Shown here one piece after another: positions 27,650 to 37,080 of a stretch of DNA of 64,000 nucleotides (positions within the stretch are counted from its first letter, which is position 1; the number at the start of each line of letters is the position of its first letter). The stretch spans positions 62,001 to 126,000 of the forward strand of contig NZ_JAVFVU010000003.1 in assembly GCF_030929615.1 (NCBI RefSeq), written 5' to 3'. The notes below the pieces were generated by a model. It was not told the origin of the DNA. It made no database searches and saw only the letters and a list, made by a program, of their open reading frames with translations. This DNA comes from Dyadobacter sp. LHD-138 (GTDB lineage: Bacteria > Bacteroidota > Bacteroidia > Cytophagales > Spirosomataceae). Both the position numbers and the translations under genes were made by a program.

Positions 27650-28766
27650 TCAGTCCAGGCGCTTGCTTTTAAGAAATGCCGAAAGATGATCCGCAATTTC
27701 CAGGTTGTTTAAATCCGACATTGGAAAGTGCGTATTTCCTTTTATTCCGATTTCTGGCAAATATACCAGCGTGACATCTCCCCCGTGCTTATTTACCACA
27801 TCCCTGAACTGCCTGGCCACGGAAAGAAAAACACGCCACTGCTCCTGTCCTGGTCGACGGGCTTTCGGGTATATTGTCTGCGTAATAGATCAAAATCGGA
27901 ATTTTCGTAAGCTTCATAAATTCAGTCATGGGAACGCTTACCGGTATGATCGTACGGCCCGAAAGCTTAATGCTGTCAGGTGCCTCGCCTTGCGGAAAAA
28001 CAAAGTCAGCGCCTGGTTCAAAGGAAATAACAGCTTTAACCTTATCATTTTTCATCGCAGTACGCCACCCCGGACCACCGCTTTGCGAATGGGTGAGCAG
28101 AATACCTGATCCGATCTTGTCAAACAAAGAAGCAAATGCATTGATATTCAGCTGCGGATCATAAGGGCCTGTGTTGAGTACTGCCTGACGGTAGAACTGT
28201 TCCAGCGCCTGCGGTTTTTCGGAAAACTGCACACCGGGATAAAAGTCGGGATAGGCCCCAAGACGAAAAATACCAAACCAAAGCTGTTCATCGGCAGCAG
28301 CTGCGATACTTATGGCTTTTGTACTTTTTGCTGCCCAGCCACGCCTTGGCTGGTCAACCAAATACACCGGGAAGCCTCGGCGAAGGAAAATATTCTGGTA
28401 TCCCTCACGTCCATCGGGCGTGGTTTCCCAGGTTGTTGCAGATTGCCCGTGGCCATGCCAAAATACGAGTGGAAGTTTCCGGGCATTTTTGGGTATCTGA
28501 TAAAAAACATAGGCATGATCCCCGTGCAGTGTCTGACCTTCTGAGACCGGGTTTGTTGGATTATATGCCCCATGTTTAATTGGATCAAAGGTCCCCGGAT
28601 TTGTGATAACATTCCCGCCCACAGCAAAGCTGCCTTGCTGCTGAATGACTAAATCATCAATGCTTTTACCTCCTTTGATAGAAGCACAGGCACTAATGAA
28701 AACAGATCCGGTTATGGATAACAAAATCTGTAACAGATTTCGGTTTACTCTTTTTACTTTACGCAT
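27650..28766 (-). pseudogene. Alpha/beta hydrolase lipoprotein, frameshifted near 3' end
   Basis: A lipoprotein (ISAC lipobox, Cys27 from the ATG at 28766) with an alpha/beta hydrolase fold: LPLVFWHGHGQSATTWE, FPVYLVDQPRRGWAA, and nucleophile elbow THSQSGGPGW. The open frame ends at 27789 after IPILIYYADNIPESPS and a tail with no family likeness. One extra base near 27854 explains this: in the next frame the text resumes as PGQEQWRVFLSVARQFRDV, then GGDVTLVYLPEIGIKGNTHF and PMSDLNNLEIADHLSAFLK, ending at a TGA at 27650-27652. The repaired product is 371 residues and holds the likely catalytic His (NTHFPMSD). It may be a recent mutation or a sequencing error. Neighbours: flavodoxin upstream, AhpD-like downstream. 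Confidence 0.8.
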
Positions 28767-28825
28767 AAGCCATGTGTTCACTTTGAAAATTTTGCTATAA
28801 GCGACGAGCAAAATTTCAGATCGTC

Positions 28826-29419
28826 TTAAATTATCTTAAGTTTTAACAGCCACTTCTTCACATCGGCCTCTGTCTGCTTTGCTTTATCCGTTTTAATCAT
28901 CAGCAGTTGCCCGTCTCTTTCAGATCCTCCCCGGACCGTAAAACCTTCCAAAACTTTACTCTTGAGGCAGAGCTCCTTTACAGTCTGGAAACTACTTCCA
29001 ATACCATAACCACCATTGGTGTTAAAAGGGATGATGGTTTTGCCGCTGAGATCATACTGTTTAAAAAAGGTTTTCACAGGCGGTGGCAATTTCATGCCCC
29101 AGGTAGGAAAACCAACAAAAACAACATCGTACTTTTCAATAGCCTCTATCTTTGTTTTTAAAGGCGGCAAATAGCCCGTTTCGTTTTCACTACTTACCTG
29201 TGCAACGGTTTCCTGATAGTTTTGGGGATAAGGCTTTTCGAGTTCCAAAGCGACCAATGTTCCTCCCACATTCTTTTGTATCATTTCTGCCACCGCCTTC
29301 GTGTTATTTGTTCGTGACAGATACACAACCAATACTTTTTCAGGAGCAATCAATTGTGCATTTGACTTAACCCAAATGACACACAAAACGGTTGTTAACA
29401 AAAAAACTATCCTTTTCAT
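28826..29419 (-). CDS. Exported flavodoxin-like protein
   Basis: A 197-residue flavodoxin-fold protein. The start at 29419 gives a signal peptide (MKRIVFLLTTVLCVIWVKSNAQ); the frame is open further upstream but without signal character. The FMN phosphate loop is seen as VVYLSRTNNTKAVAEMI, and the 60s and 90s loops as VFVGFPTWGMKLPPPV and FNTNGGYGIGSSFQ. The family transfers electrons via FMN. An exported flavodoxin is less common than a cytoplasmic one but known in this phylum. It lies between two NTF2-like genes and the frameshifted hydrolase on the same strand and probably belongs to their transcript. Confidence 0.88.
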   Translation of the reverse strand: MKRIVFLLTTVLCVIWVKSNAQLIAPEKVLVVYLSRTNNTKAVAEMIQKNVGGTLVALELEKPYPQNYQETVAQVSSENETGYLPPLKTKIEAIEKYDVVFVGFPTWGMKLPPPVKTFFKQYDLSGKTIIPFNTNGGYGIGSSFQTVKELCLKSKVLEGFTVRGGSERDGQLLMIKTDKAKQTEADVKKWLLKLKII

Positions 29420-29569
29420 ATTTATCATTTTTGGGCAATTCAACATCTGAGGAAGCTGGCGTAAATTTTGCAAACGAGCTCTTTTTCTTCATAGCGGATG
29501 CTTAATCAATGCCTGCTCATTGATTAAGCTATCTAATTTTCTGCAATTCGCTTACAAAGGAATGGATTC

Positions 29570-30061
29570 TTAACCTCCTACCTTCGTGAAAGACAGAGAT
29601 CCTAATTTCCATGTTCCATTTTGCTGAATATACACTTCGGTGACTTCGAACTCATTGGTAACTTCTCTGCCGCCAACGACTGCTAACAGCGTTATTCTAT
29701 TTAACAGTACAGCCGTCGTTCCAATGATATTCACCGACACCTTATGGATATCCGCTTTCTTGTAATGGATACCGCCGGATTTAATAATGTTGACTTCCTG
29801 CTGCTTTCCCCAGGAACCGCCCATGTGCACAAAGACCGATTTTTCTTCAAAAAGCGCGGCCAGCGAGTCTACATTCTTGTCGGCCATCCAGCGCCATTTA
29901 TCTTTGGAGAGCGTAACAACCTGCTGTTGAGAATTTCCAGAAATGCTATCATTTTGTGTTTGTGCCCAGCTCCCTTCCAAACTGATTAGTAAAAGGCCTA
30001 GTCCGCAAATGGAAGCATTGAAACCGGTAACCAGCCATTGACGATTGATGAATACTTTCAT
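29570..30061 (-). CDS. Exported NTF2-like (DUF4440/SnoaL-type) protein, copy 2
   Basis: A 163-residue protein with an N-terminal signal (residues about 13-33) and an NTF2-like domain from about 45 to the end: VVTLSKDKWRWMADKNVDSL, ALFEEKSVFVHMGGSW, EFEVTEVYIQQNGTWKLGSL. The fold forms a cone-shaped cavity used by enzymes and binding proteins. It is clearly a duplicate of the gene 26 bp upstream (30088), sharing the same motif series. No catalytic residues can be assigned with confidence. Confidence 0.83.
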   Translation of the reverse strand: MKVFINRQWLVTGFNASICGLGLLLISLEGSWAQTQNDSISGNSQQQVVTLSKDKWRWMADKNVDSLAALFEEKSVFVHMGGSWGKQQEVNIIKSGGIHYKKADIHKVSVNIIGTTAVLLNRITLLAVVGGREVTNEFEVTEVYIQQNGTWKLGSLSFTKVGG

Positions 30062-30087
30062 AATGCGTATTTTATTTATTTAACTAT

Positions 30088-30573
30088 CTAATGTTTAATA
30101 ACATGGGTATCCCGTACGCTGCTAAATGTCAGGGCTAACATTTTCCATTCCTTCCCTTGTTTTTTATAGACTTCAGTCACGGTAAACTCCGTATTTGCCT
30201 CATTGCCCCGCACCATAGCTGCCAGCGTAATACGACTCCAGATGATGGCCGTATCGTCAAAAAGTTCTACGGCAACATCGTGTACATCCGCTTTTTTGTA
30301 CCAAATGCTCCCGGTTTTGATGATATCGAGCTCTTCGTCCTTTTTCCAGGTTCCACTCATATGGACAAATTTCGCCTTATCATCAAAGAGCTGAGCCAGT
30401 TTGTCCACATTCTTATCGGCCATCCACTGCCATTTGTCTTTGGAAAGCGTAATAATTTGTTGCTCCACATTGATAGCACTTTGTGCCTGGGAAGATTCGG
30501 CACGGAAAAACATAAAGCACAATCCAAGAATTGATGCTTTCAGAAATGATTTTACAAATGTTTGGGTTTGCAT
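30088..30573 (-). CDS. Exported NTF2-like (DUF4440/SnoaL-type) protein, copy 1
   Basis: A 161-residue exported protein with signal peptide (cleavage near SSQAQ, about residue 30) and NTF2-like domain: IITLSKDKWQWMADKNVDKL, LFDDKAKFVHMSGTW, TEFTVTEVYKKQGKEWKML. The His/Asp positions (FVHMSG, IWYKKADVHDV) are shared with its tandem copy downstream. It lies 27 bp downstream of the aldo/keto reductase gene, which suggests joint expression under the divergent AraC regulator. Substrate unknown. Confidence 0.83.
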   Translation of the reverse strand: MQTQTFVKSFLKASILGLCFMFFRAESSQAQSAINVEQQIITLSKDKWQWMADKNVDKLAQLFDDKAKFVHMSGTWKKDEELDIIKTGSIWYKKADVHDVAVELFDDTAIIWSRITLAAMVRGNEANTEFTVTEVYKKQGKEWKMLALTFSSVRDTHVIKH

Positions 30574-30600
30574 AGATTTTTAGATTAAGTGTTTACAAGT

Positions 30601-31488
<888 letters not shown>

Positions 31489-31501
31489 TTACTTGTGGGA
31501 G

Positions 31502-31572
31502 TACATTTTGTATACCAATTCCTGTTTTACCTACCAATATTCCTGATTTGGATAGGCTGATTACAAAATGTA
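31502..31572. promoter_or_regulatory. Candidate operator region between AKR and AraC genes
   Basis: The divergent intergenic region contains an exact 11-bp inverted repeat, TACATTTTGTA at 31502-31512 and TACAAAATGTA at 31562-31572, 60 bp apart start to start. Between the arms lie two direct copies of TACCAAT-(AT)-TCCTG (31513-31524 and 31532-31545), 19 bp apart. AraC-family regulators usually bind direct repeats about two helical turns apart, and this region is flanked by one. Function is inferred from position and symmetry only. Confidence 0.4.
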
Positions 31573-31614
31573 ATACGCAAACCGTAATTTAGCATCACTT
31601 AAACTACACAGATT

Positions 31615-32520
31615 ATGGAAGACTTGATTCGGTTTGACTCGGTAAGTCAATACAATGCATTCAACCAGCAGGAGACTTTGCACCCACTGGTAACCGTTAT
31701 CGATTTGTCAACAGCGAGTCCCAGACGAAAAACCAGCCAGTATATGGGATGCTATGGCGTTTTTCTAAAGGAAACCCTATGCGGCGATCTTCGGTATGGC
31801 AAGGAATATTATGACTACCAGGAAGGCACGCTTGTTTTCATGGCTCCCGGACAAGTGTTCACCGTGGAAAATGACGGAGAGCTCTATCAACCCAAAGGTC
31901 ATGCGCTGGTCTTTCATCCGGATTTACTGCTTGGCACTTCCCTGAATTCGAAAATGAATGAGTATTCGTTTTTTAGCTATCAGGTAAATGAAGCGCTGCA
32001 TTTATCCAAACGCGAAACCCAGATTGTAATGGATTGCCTGGAAAAAATCAAGTATGAACTCGAACACGCGATCGACAAACACAGCAAAAGACTGATCGTT
32101 TCCAACATTGAATTGTTTTTGGATTACTGCGTACGTTTCTACGATCGTCAGTTTATCACCCGCGACACAGTACATAAAGGCGTTTTAACACGATTTGAGT
32201 CACTTTTAAGCGGCTATTTCACTTCAGATAAACCCCAGACAATTGGCTTGCCATCGGTAGCATACTGCGCAGGAGAACTAAATTTGTCGGCTAAATATTT
32301 TGGCGACCTGATAAAAAAGGAAACTGGCCAATCCGCTCAGGAGTATATCCAAAGCAAAGTGATTGAGGCTGCCAAAGAGAGAATATTTGATGGCAACAAA
32401 ACGATCAATGAAATAGCCTTCGAATTGGGTTTTAAATATCCACAGCATTTCAGCAGGGTATTTAAACAACGGGTGGGTCAGTCACCTAACGAATACCGGA
32501 TGTTTAAAGATTTGAATTAA
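31615..32520 (+). CDS. AraC family transcriptional regulator
   Basis: A 301-residue regulator. The N-terminal half (about 15-165) is a cupin-like ligand domain (EGTLVFMAPGQVFTVENDGE, HALVFHPDLL); the C-terminal ~100 residues form the double helix-turn-helix: LNLSAKYFGDLIKKETGQSA and the signature KTINEIAFELGFKYPQHFSRV with FKQRVGQSPNEYR. It is divergent from the aldo/keto reductase gene across a 159-bp region with repeat motifs, and followed after 20 bp by a cupin gene. It probably controls both directions, in response to an unknown small molecule. Confidence 0.92.
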   Translation: MEDLIRFDSVSQYNAFNQQETLHPLVTVIDLSTASPRRKTSQYMGCYGVFLKETLCGDLRYGKEYYDYQEGTLVFMAPGQVFTVENDGELYQPKGHALVFHPDLLLGTSLNSKMNEYSFFSYQVNEALHLSKRETQIVMDCLEKIKYELEHAIDKHSKRLIVSNIELFLDYCVRFYDRQFITRDTVHKGVLTRFESLLSGYFTSDKPQTIGLPSVAYCAGELNLSAKYFGDLIKKETGQSAQEYIQSKVIEAAKERIFDGNKTINEIAFELGFKYPQHFSRVFKQRVGQSPNEYRMFKDLN

Positions 32521-32540
32521 AAAACCACCTGTTAACACTT

Positions 32541-33035
32541 ATGAAAAACCCGATAAACTTATTCAGATTACAGCTAATGGCTGCTCTGATTTTTACCAGT
32601 TTTCTCGCCAATGCCCAGGATAAATCAGTGGCTTCCCAAAGCCAGCAATCCATTTTCCCCAAAGGACGGAAAGCCCCGGAAAGTAATTTTACAGGCACTG
32701 CCTGGGTGTATCCGCTGATTGAGGCGGACAGTGCATTTAATATTCCGGTTGCGAACGTAACCTTTGAGCCAGGTGCAAGGTCGCATTGGCATACGCATGG
32801 CGGTGGCCAGGCGCTGATCGCTATTGATGGCATTGGCTATTATCAGGAGAAAGGCAAACCTGTTCGGATACTGCGGAAAGGAGATTCTGTTAAATGTCCT
32901 CCTAATACGCCTCACTGGCATGGCGCCTCACCCCAGGTCGGGTTTACCCAGATCGCCGTAACACCCAATGCAGCAGCAGGGCGCGTTACCTGGTTACAAC
33001 CCGTAACCGATGAAGAATATAATAGTAAGCAATGA
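32541..33035 (+). CDS. Exported cupin-domain protein
   Basis: A 164-residue small cupin with a signal peptide (cleavage after ANAQ, about residue 24). The two cupin motifs are present: motif 1 as SHWHTHGGGQALIAIDGIG with metal-binding His pair and Gly-rich turn, motif 2 as CPPNTPHWHGASP. The sequence resembles the group annotated as (R)-mandelonitrile lyase-like or CMD-associated cupins, which often occur near AhpD-like, flavodoxin and aldo/keto reductase genes, as here. It follows the AraC gene by 20 bp and is convergent with the DUF1080 gene. Confidence 0.88.
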   Translation: MKNPINLFRLQLMAALIFTSFLANAQDKSVASQSQQSIFPKGRKAPESNFTGTAWVYPLIEADSAFNIPVANVTFEPGARSHWHTHGGGQALIAIDGIGYYQEKGKPVRILRKGDSVKCPPNTPHWHGASPQVGFTQIAVTPNAAAGRVTWLQPVTDEEYNSKQ

Positions 33036-33084
33036 CGAAAGTAAATTATCTCACGTAAAGCTGGGATGAGATCTTGTAAAAGGG

Positions 33085-33930
33085 TTATTGTGGTTGCGGA
33101 ACAGCCAGAAGTGGCGTTAGTTCCACTTTTCGCACAAACATTTCCGCACCTTCGGACTGGATCTGAATTCGCCCGACGGATGGTCTTACCCGCATCGCCC
33201 GATTTACCAACACACCATTAAGATAAAAATAAACGTCATCATCCATCGCAATCACTCTGATCTTGTTCCACTTTCCAACTGGTTTTTCTATATCCTTTGC
33301 ACCTCTGAAACCCTTCACGTCTTTCCACCCGGGATCCCGCGCAAACCAGTTTATTCGTCCCTTATGGATCGTAACGGTATCCCCATCAGGTTTATAGAAA
33401 TAAGCCCCTCCTTGATTTTGGGGTGCGACCGGACAGGTGATGGAAAACTTATCGCTGCCATCTCCTACCACCAGAAAATCACCGGTACCACCTTCGATAA
33501 TCTGACACTCAATCGAATACATCCAGTTCCCGGAAAAAGCGCCGTCCTTTCCCTGCGAATGGATAAGCACACCATTATCGCGGGCGGCGTTAATTCTCGG
33601 CTCATGGGTTTTGGAACCCCATTTAAATTCTACTTCCAGATCATAATCTTCATATTCCTTGTCTGTTGTGATGCAACCGTATTCGTAACCCGAAATATGA
33701 ATCTGCTTTCTTTCTACCTTAAAAACCTGATCAGGATCTTTATCACGGCCTTGCTTTTGCAGAAATGTATACCAGCCGGCGAGATTCCTGCCGTTAAACA
33801 GTGATACCGTCCGCTGCCTGACCAGCTTATTGATACGCAACGTTTCAGCCGCAGTCTGCGCATAATTTTTTTGAGATATTATTAAAAAAAACGGAATCAG
33901 GAAACAAAAAACATGACCATTGTTTTTCAT
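33085..33930 (-). CDS. Exported DUF1080 (3-keto-disaccharide hydrolase-like) protein
   Basis: A 281-residue protein with a signal peptide (about 1-24, KNYAQ) and one DUF1080 domain: SLFNGRNLAGWYTFL near the start, GCITTDKEYEDYDLEVEFKW, then NRAMRVRPSVGRIQIQSEGA and EMFVRKVELTPL at the end. The domain is a concanavalin-like jelly roll; some members hydrolyse 3-keto-glycosides. It is the last gene of the SusC-SusD-transporter set on the minus strand, 116 bp after the sugar transporter. This supports a carbohydrate or glycoside as substrate of the whole block. Convergent with the cupin gene. Confidence 0.88.
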   Translation of the reverse strand: MKNNGHVFCFLIPFFLIISQKNYAQTAAETLRINKLVRQRTVSLFNGRNLAGWYTFLQKQGRDKDPDQVFKVERKQIHISGYEYGCITTDKEYEDYDLEVEFKWGSKTHEPRINAARDNGVLIHSQGKDGAFSGNWMYSIECQIIEGGTGDFLVVGDGSDKFSITCPVAPQNQGGAYFYKPDGDTVTIHKGRINWFARDPGWKDVKGFRGAKDIEKPVGKWNKIRVIAMDDDVYFYLNGVLVNRAMRVRPSVGRIQIQSEGAEMFVRKVELTPLLAVPQPQ

Positions 33931-34046
33931 AGAAGAATGATTTGCATAATGGATTCAGGAAATTTCCGGTTTGTTATTTTTCACTTATCGCCGTGTATCA
34001 GGACTTTTCGGTTACGCTTTCGTGTATCCATTTTGCGTGACTGTTT

Positions 34047-35348
34047 CTAGTGAAGAACCTCAGCTGCTTCACCCACGACCTGATTCTTCCACGTCCGTTT
34101 TTTGAAGCCCCATACCGAATAATAATACAAAAACAGATAACAGGGAATCAACACGAGCAGTGAAGTTTGTGGCGCTGCAGGGGCCCAGTCTATCAGACTT
34201 CCGAATAACAACGGAAATATCCCGCCTCCGATAACCGACATCAACAGCAAAGCTGAGCCGATTTTAGTAAACTTTTTGAGATTGCGGATAGCCAGTCCCC
34301 AGATCGTCCCCCATAGTAACGCTGCACCGAAACCGGTACAGATCAGACAGTAAATAGAGATCATACCCGAGGTAAAATAAGCAGCAGTGACCAATACAAG
34401 ACCTGCAATCGCACAATATTTAAGGGCAGCTTGTTGAGAAAACCATTTGGGAATCAACACCGTACTGGCTACATAACCGACCAGCATGGCATATAAAGTA
34501 TACTCCGCAAAATGTCTGGCTTCCTGCAAAGGAATACCCAGCGACCGGCTATACAAAATGATCCCGTCTATCGGGATTACCTCACAGCCCCCGGCCATAA
34601 ACAGCGCGACTACGCCAAGTACAAGATAAGGATATTGAAATACCGATGTTTTGCCAGCTTCTTGCGTTTCAAATTCGGATGGCTCATCGTCGCTCTCCTC
34701 CACCTCGGGCAGTTTGGATAAAAACACCATCACTGCCAGAAGCGCAAGGATCGCCGTAATGACGAGATAGGGATCGACTACTTTTAAAACATAATCATCG
34801 AGGATCGCGGCCCTTTCAGCCGCACTGGCCGTAGAAATACTGGCGACGATTGAATCCGCATTTAATAAAAAGATAGCGCCCAGGATGCGCTGACTTAATA
34901 TTCCTGCGGTTTTATTTGCAATACCCATAAAGCCAATCCGCTGGGCCGTACTCTCAACAGGACCGATAATGGCCACATAAGGATTAGCAGCTGTCTGCAA
35001 AAGTGCAAGTCCGGTACCGGTAACGAACAAACCACCGAGAAAAAATACATAAGTCCGGGAAAAGGCCGCAGGAATGAACATGGCAGTTCCAAGCGCCATG
35101 ATCAGCAAACCAATAACCATCCCTTTTTTATAACCGGTATATTTCAGTATCCAGGCCGAAGGTATCGCCATGAAAAAGTATGCAATGTATGAAGCGAACG
35201 CTACCAGCAGGGATTGAAAATTGGTAAGTTCCAAACAGATCTGAAAATACGGGATCAGGATACCGTTGACCCAGGTAATAAAGCCAAAAACAAAAAACAG
35301 GATCGCAATGATAACAAGGGGATAAATGTAAGATTTTGCTTTGGCCAT
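34047..35348 (-). CDS. FucP/GluP-type sugar MFS transporter
   Basis: A 433-residue inner-membrane permease with about 12 helices. It opens with the family pattern VFGFITWVNGILIPYFQ and ELTNFQSLLVAFASYIAYF, then GYKKGMVIGLLIMALGTAMF and the conserved QTAANPYVAIIGP. The second half contains GALLWGTIWGLAIRNLKKFT and GSALLLMSVIGGGIFPLLFG. These match the fucose/glucose-galactose:H+ symporter family. It lies 112 bp after susD, separated by a strong hairpin, and before the DUF1080 gene. It would import the monosaccharide or derivative released in the periplasm. Confidence 0.92.
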   Translation of the reverse strand: MAKAKSYIYPLVIIAILFFVFGFITWVNGILIPYFQICLELTNFQSLLVAFASYIAYFFMAIPSAWILKYTGYKKGMVIGLLIMALGTAMFIPAAFSRTYVFFLGGLFVTGTGLALLQTAANPYVAIIGPVESTAQRIGFMGIANKTAGILSQRILGAIFLLNADSIVASISTASAAERAAILDDYVLKVVDPYLVITAILALLAVMVFLSKLPEVEESDDEPSEFETQEAGKTSVFQYPYLVLGVVALFMAGGCEVIPIDGIILYSRSLGIPLQEARHFAEYTLYAMLVGYVASTVLIPKWFSQQAALKYCAIAGLVLVTAAYFTSGMISIYCLICTGFGAALLWGTIWGLAIRNLKKFTKIGSALLLMSVIGGGIFPLLFGSLIDWAPAAPQTSLLVLIPCYLFLYYYSVWGFKKRTWKNQVVGEAAEVLH

Positions 35349-35404
35349 TTTCGTAAAGGATTAGTTTAGCAGTCTTTATACATTAAAAGCAATAAAACAG
35401 CGAA

Positions 35405-35438
35405 TATCCCGGCCGCAATACTGCATTGCGCCGGGATA
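35405..35438. terminator. Strong hairpin between susD and the sugar transporter
   Basis: Arms TATCCCGGC (35405-35413) and GCCGGGATA (35430-35438) pair perfectly, continued after one bulged C by GCAAT (35415-35419) and ATTGC (35425-35429) around an ACTGC loop. On the minus strand a T-rich stretch follows. It lies 20-60 bp past the susD stop, so it may terminate or weaken transcription into the transporter gene, or stabilise the susCD message. Confidence 0.65.
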
Positions 35439-35460
35439 CTTTACATTTTACGTCGAAAAC

Positions 35461-37038
35461 TTAATTTTTATCCCACCATAGCGGCGTACTGGCCTTGTCT
35501 TCTCCTTTGAGCAGCTTCACAGCTTCGGTTACCGCGGCTTTGTTGTTCGCTTTTTCTGAATCGATAAAAGGAAATCTTCTGATAAATCCGGTATTGGGTA
35601 CATCAGGATTCACTGAGTTTACAACATGGTATAACTTCGGAAAAAGGGATCTTCTGAACTCAGCCCATGCCTCAGAGCCATCGGGATATAATGCCAGCCA
35701 TTTTTGCGTACCGATCTGTTCCCGCTGCTCGGCTACTGTTGCGCCCCATTTTACAGGAATATTGCTAACAGCGGGAGAGTTTTGTGAATCGCCGGGTGCG
35801 ATCGGAGGCGTCGTGCCATTGACATAAGTTTCCACTACGGCACCGCTATAACCCCAGGTTGCCATGGATTGGCGAATGCCCTCTTCATAAAAACCCTTTG
35901 CGTCACCGCCCATGTTCCAGCCATTAAGCGCGCCTTCCGCTTTGAGAAAATAAGCCTCTGCGGCGTGCATGATGTCGGCTTTTACGGCCAGCAGGTTTTC
36001 CCATCCCGAGCCGGTACCCGTATTACGGATCCATCTCGCACCGATATTGGAATTGTTGTCGTTGGTGTTCAATTCTTCGATCAGCTGGCCAGGACTCAGG
36101 CCGTTACGCATACCTTCGTATGTTTTAGTTTTGAACGCCGGTTGGAAAAATTGTTCCATACGCGGATCCTTATATCCCTTCAGAATGGACTCCATTGTAG
36201 CACTCATGCGGAATTCACCCCATGCTGCGATCCGGGAAAGTCCGTTGGCATCCGCACTGCTCACAGCCGTCCGCACCATCATGGCATCTTCACTGGCCGT
36301 CGTCAGTACACCCGCTGCCACTGCGGCTTCCGCCTCGGTCTTGGCACGGGCAGGGTCCACTTTTGAAATACGTAAAGCAAGACGCAGGCGTAAAGTGTTC
36401 GCAAATTTGATCCATTTGTTCACATCTCCTGCGTACATAATATCCGCAGACCCGAAAGGTTTTTCACCCGTTTTGGTTTTCAATACCGCTACGGCAGCGT
36501 CCAGTCTTTTGAAAAAATCGTCATAAATCGCATCCTGAGCATCGTACTTTACGCTTTGGGCAGGTATACCGGCGTCAAAATAAGGTATCGGACCATAATA
36601 ATCGGTAACCCGGTGAAAGGAAAATACCCACCAGATACTAGCCACCGAATGTTCCGCAGTCTTTGCATCGTAGTTTTCAAACAATGTTCTCAATTGTGGC
36701 ACAACCTGAATATAAATAGGGTTCCAGTGCGAATTGATCCAGGACATGTTGGTAAAATACCTGTCTGACTGAAAGTTGGGCGTACTCGTTGCAAAATACT
36801 GCGCGTACAGATCCGCAAAAAGATTGGTAGCAGTCTGGTAGGAAGGATGGTACGAACCCTGCGACAATGCCTGGGAAAACAATTTCGGATATTCTGCCGG
36901 AGTCAATACGACGAGAGACGTTTTACTTTTGTTCATGGCGTCGTAGTCGTCTGTACAGGCAGCGCCGAAAAAACCAACCAGCCCAATCGAACCAACGCTT
37001 AAAATTCTTCTTAATTTCTGATTTATATGTCGTTTCAT
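35461..37038 (-). CDS. SusD/RagB-type lipoprotein (SusD_2 subfamily)
   Basis: A 525-residue surface lipoprotein with lipobox FGAAC (Cys28). The N-terminal pattern ACTDDYDAMNKSKTSL and LTPAEYPKLFSQALSQGSY, the FADLYAQYFA and FHRVTDYYGPIPYFDAG motifs, and KWIKFANTLRLRLALRISKV are typical of the SusD_2 group often paired with SusC-type receptors for peptides or non-starch glycans. C-terminal motif QKWLALYPDGSEAWAEFRRS is intact. It is 42 bp downstream of susC. Together they form the outer-membrane import pair for this block. Confidence 0.93.
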   Translation of the reverse strand: MKRHINQKLRRILSVGSIGLVGFFGAACTDDYDAMNKSKTSLVVLTPAEYPKLFSQALSQGSYHPSYQTATNLFADLYAQYFATSTPNFQSDRYFTNMSWINSHWNPIYIQVVPQLRTLFENYDAKTAEHSVASIWWVFSFHRVTDYYGPIPYFDAGIPAQSVKYDAQDAIYDDFFKRLDAAVAVLKTKTGEKPFGSADIMYAGDVNKWIKFANTLRLRLALRISKVDPARAKTEAEAAVAAGVLTTASEDAMMVRTAVSSADANGLSRIAAWGEFRMSATMESILKGYKDPRMEQFFQPAFKTKTYEGMRNGLSPGQLIEELNTNDNNSNIGARWIRNTGTGSGWENLLAVKADIMHAAEAYFLKAEGALNGWNMGGDAKGFYEEGIRQSMATWGYSGAVVETYVNGTTPPIAPGDSQNSPAVSNIPVKWGATVAEQREQIGTQKWLALYPDGSEAWAEFRRSLFPKLYHVVNSVNPDVPNTGFIRRFPFIDSEKANNKAAVTEAVKLLKGEDKASTPLWWDKN

Positions 37039-37080
37039 GATATTTCAATATTTAAAAATATACCCGTTCCTGAACTTCAA

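Noticed and set aside
33045..33075. Possible terminator between cupin and DUF1080 genes
   Set aside because: Only a six-base pairing (ATCTCA/TGAGAT) with a long loop; not strong enough to annotate.
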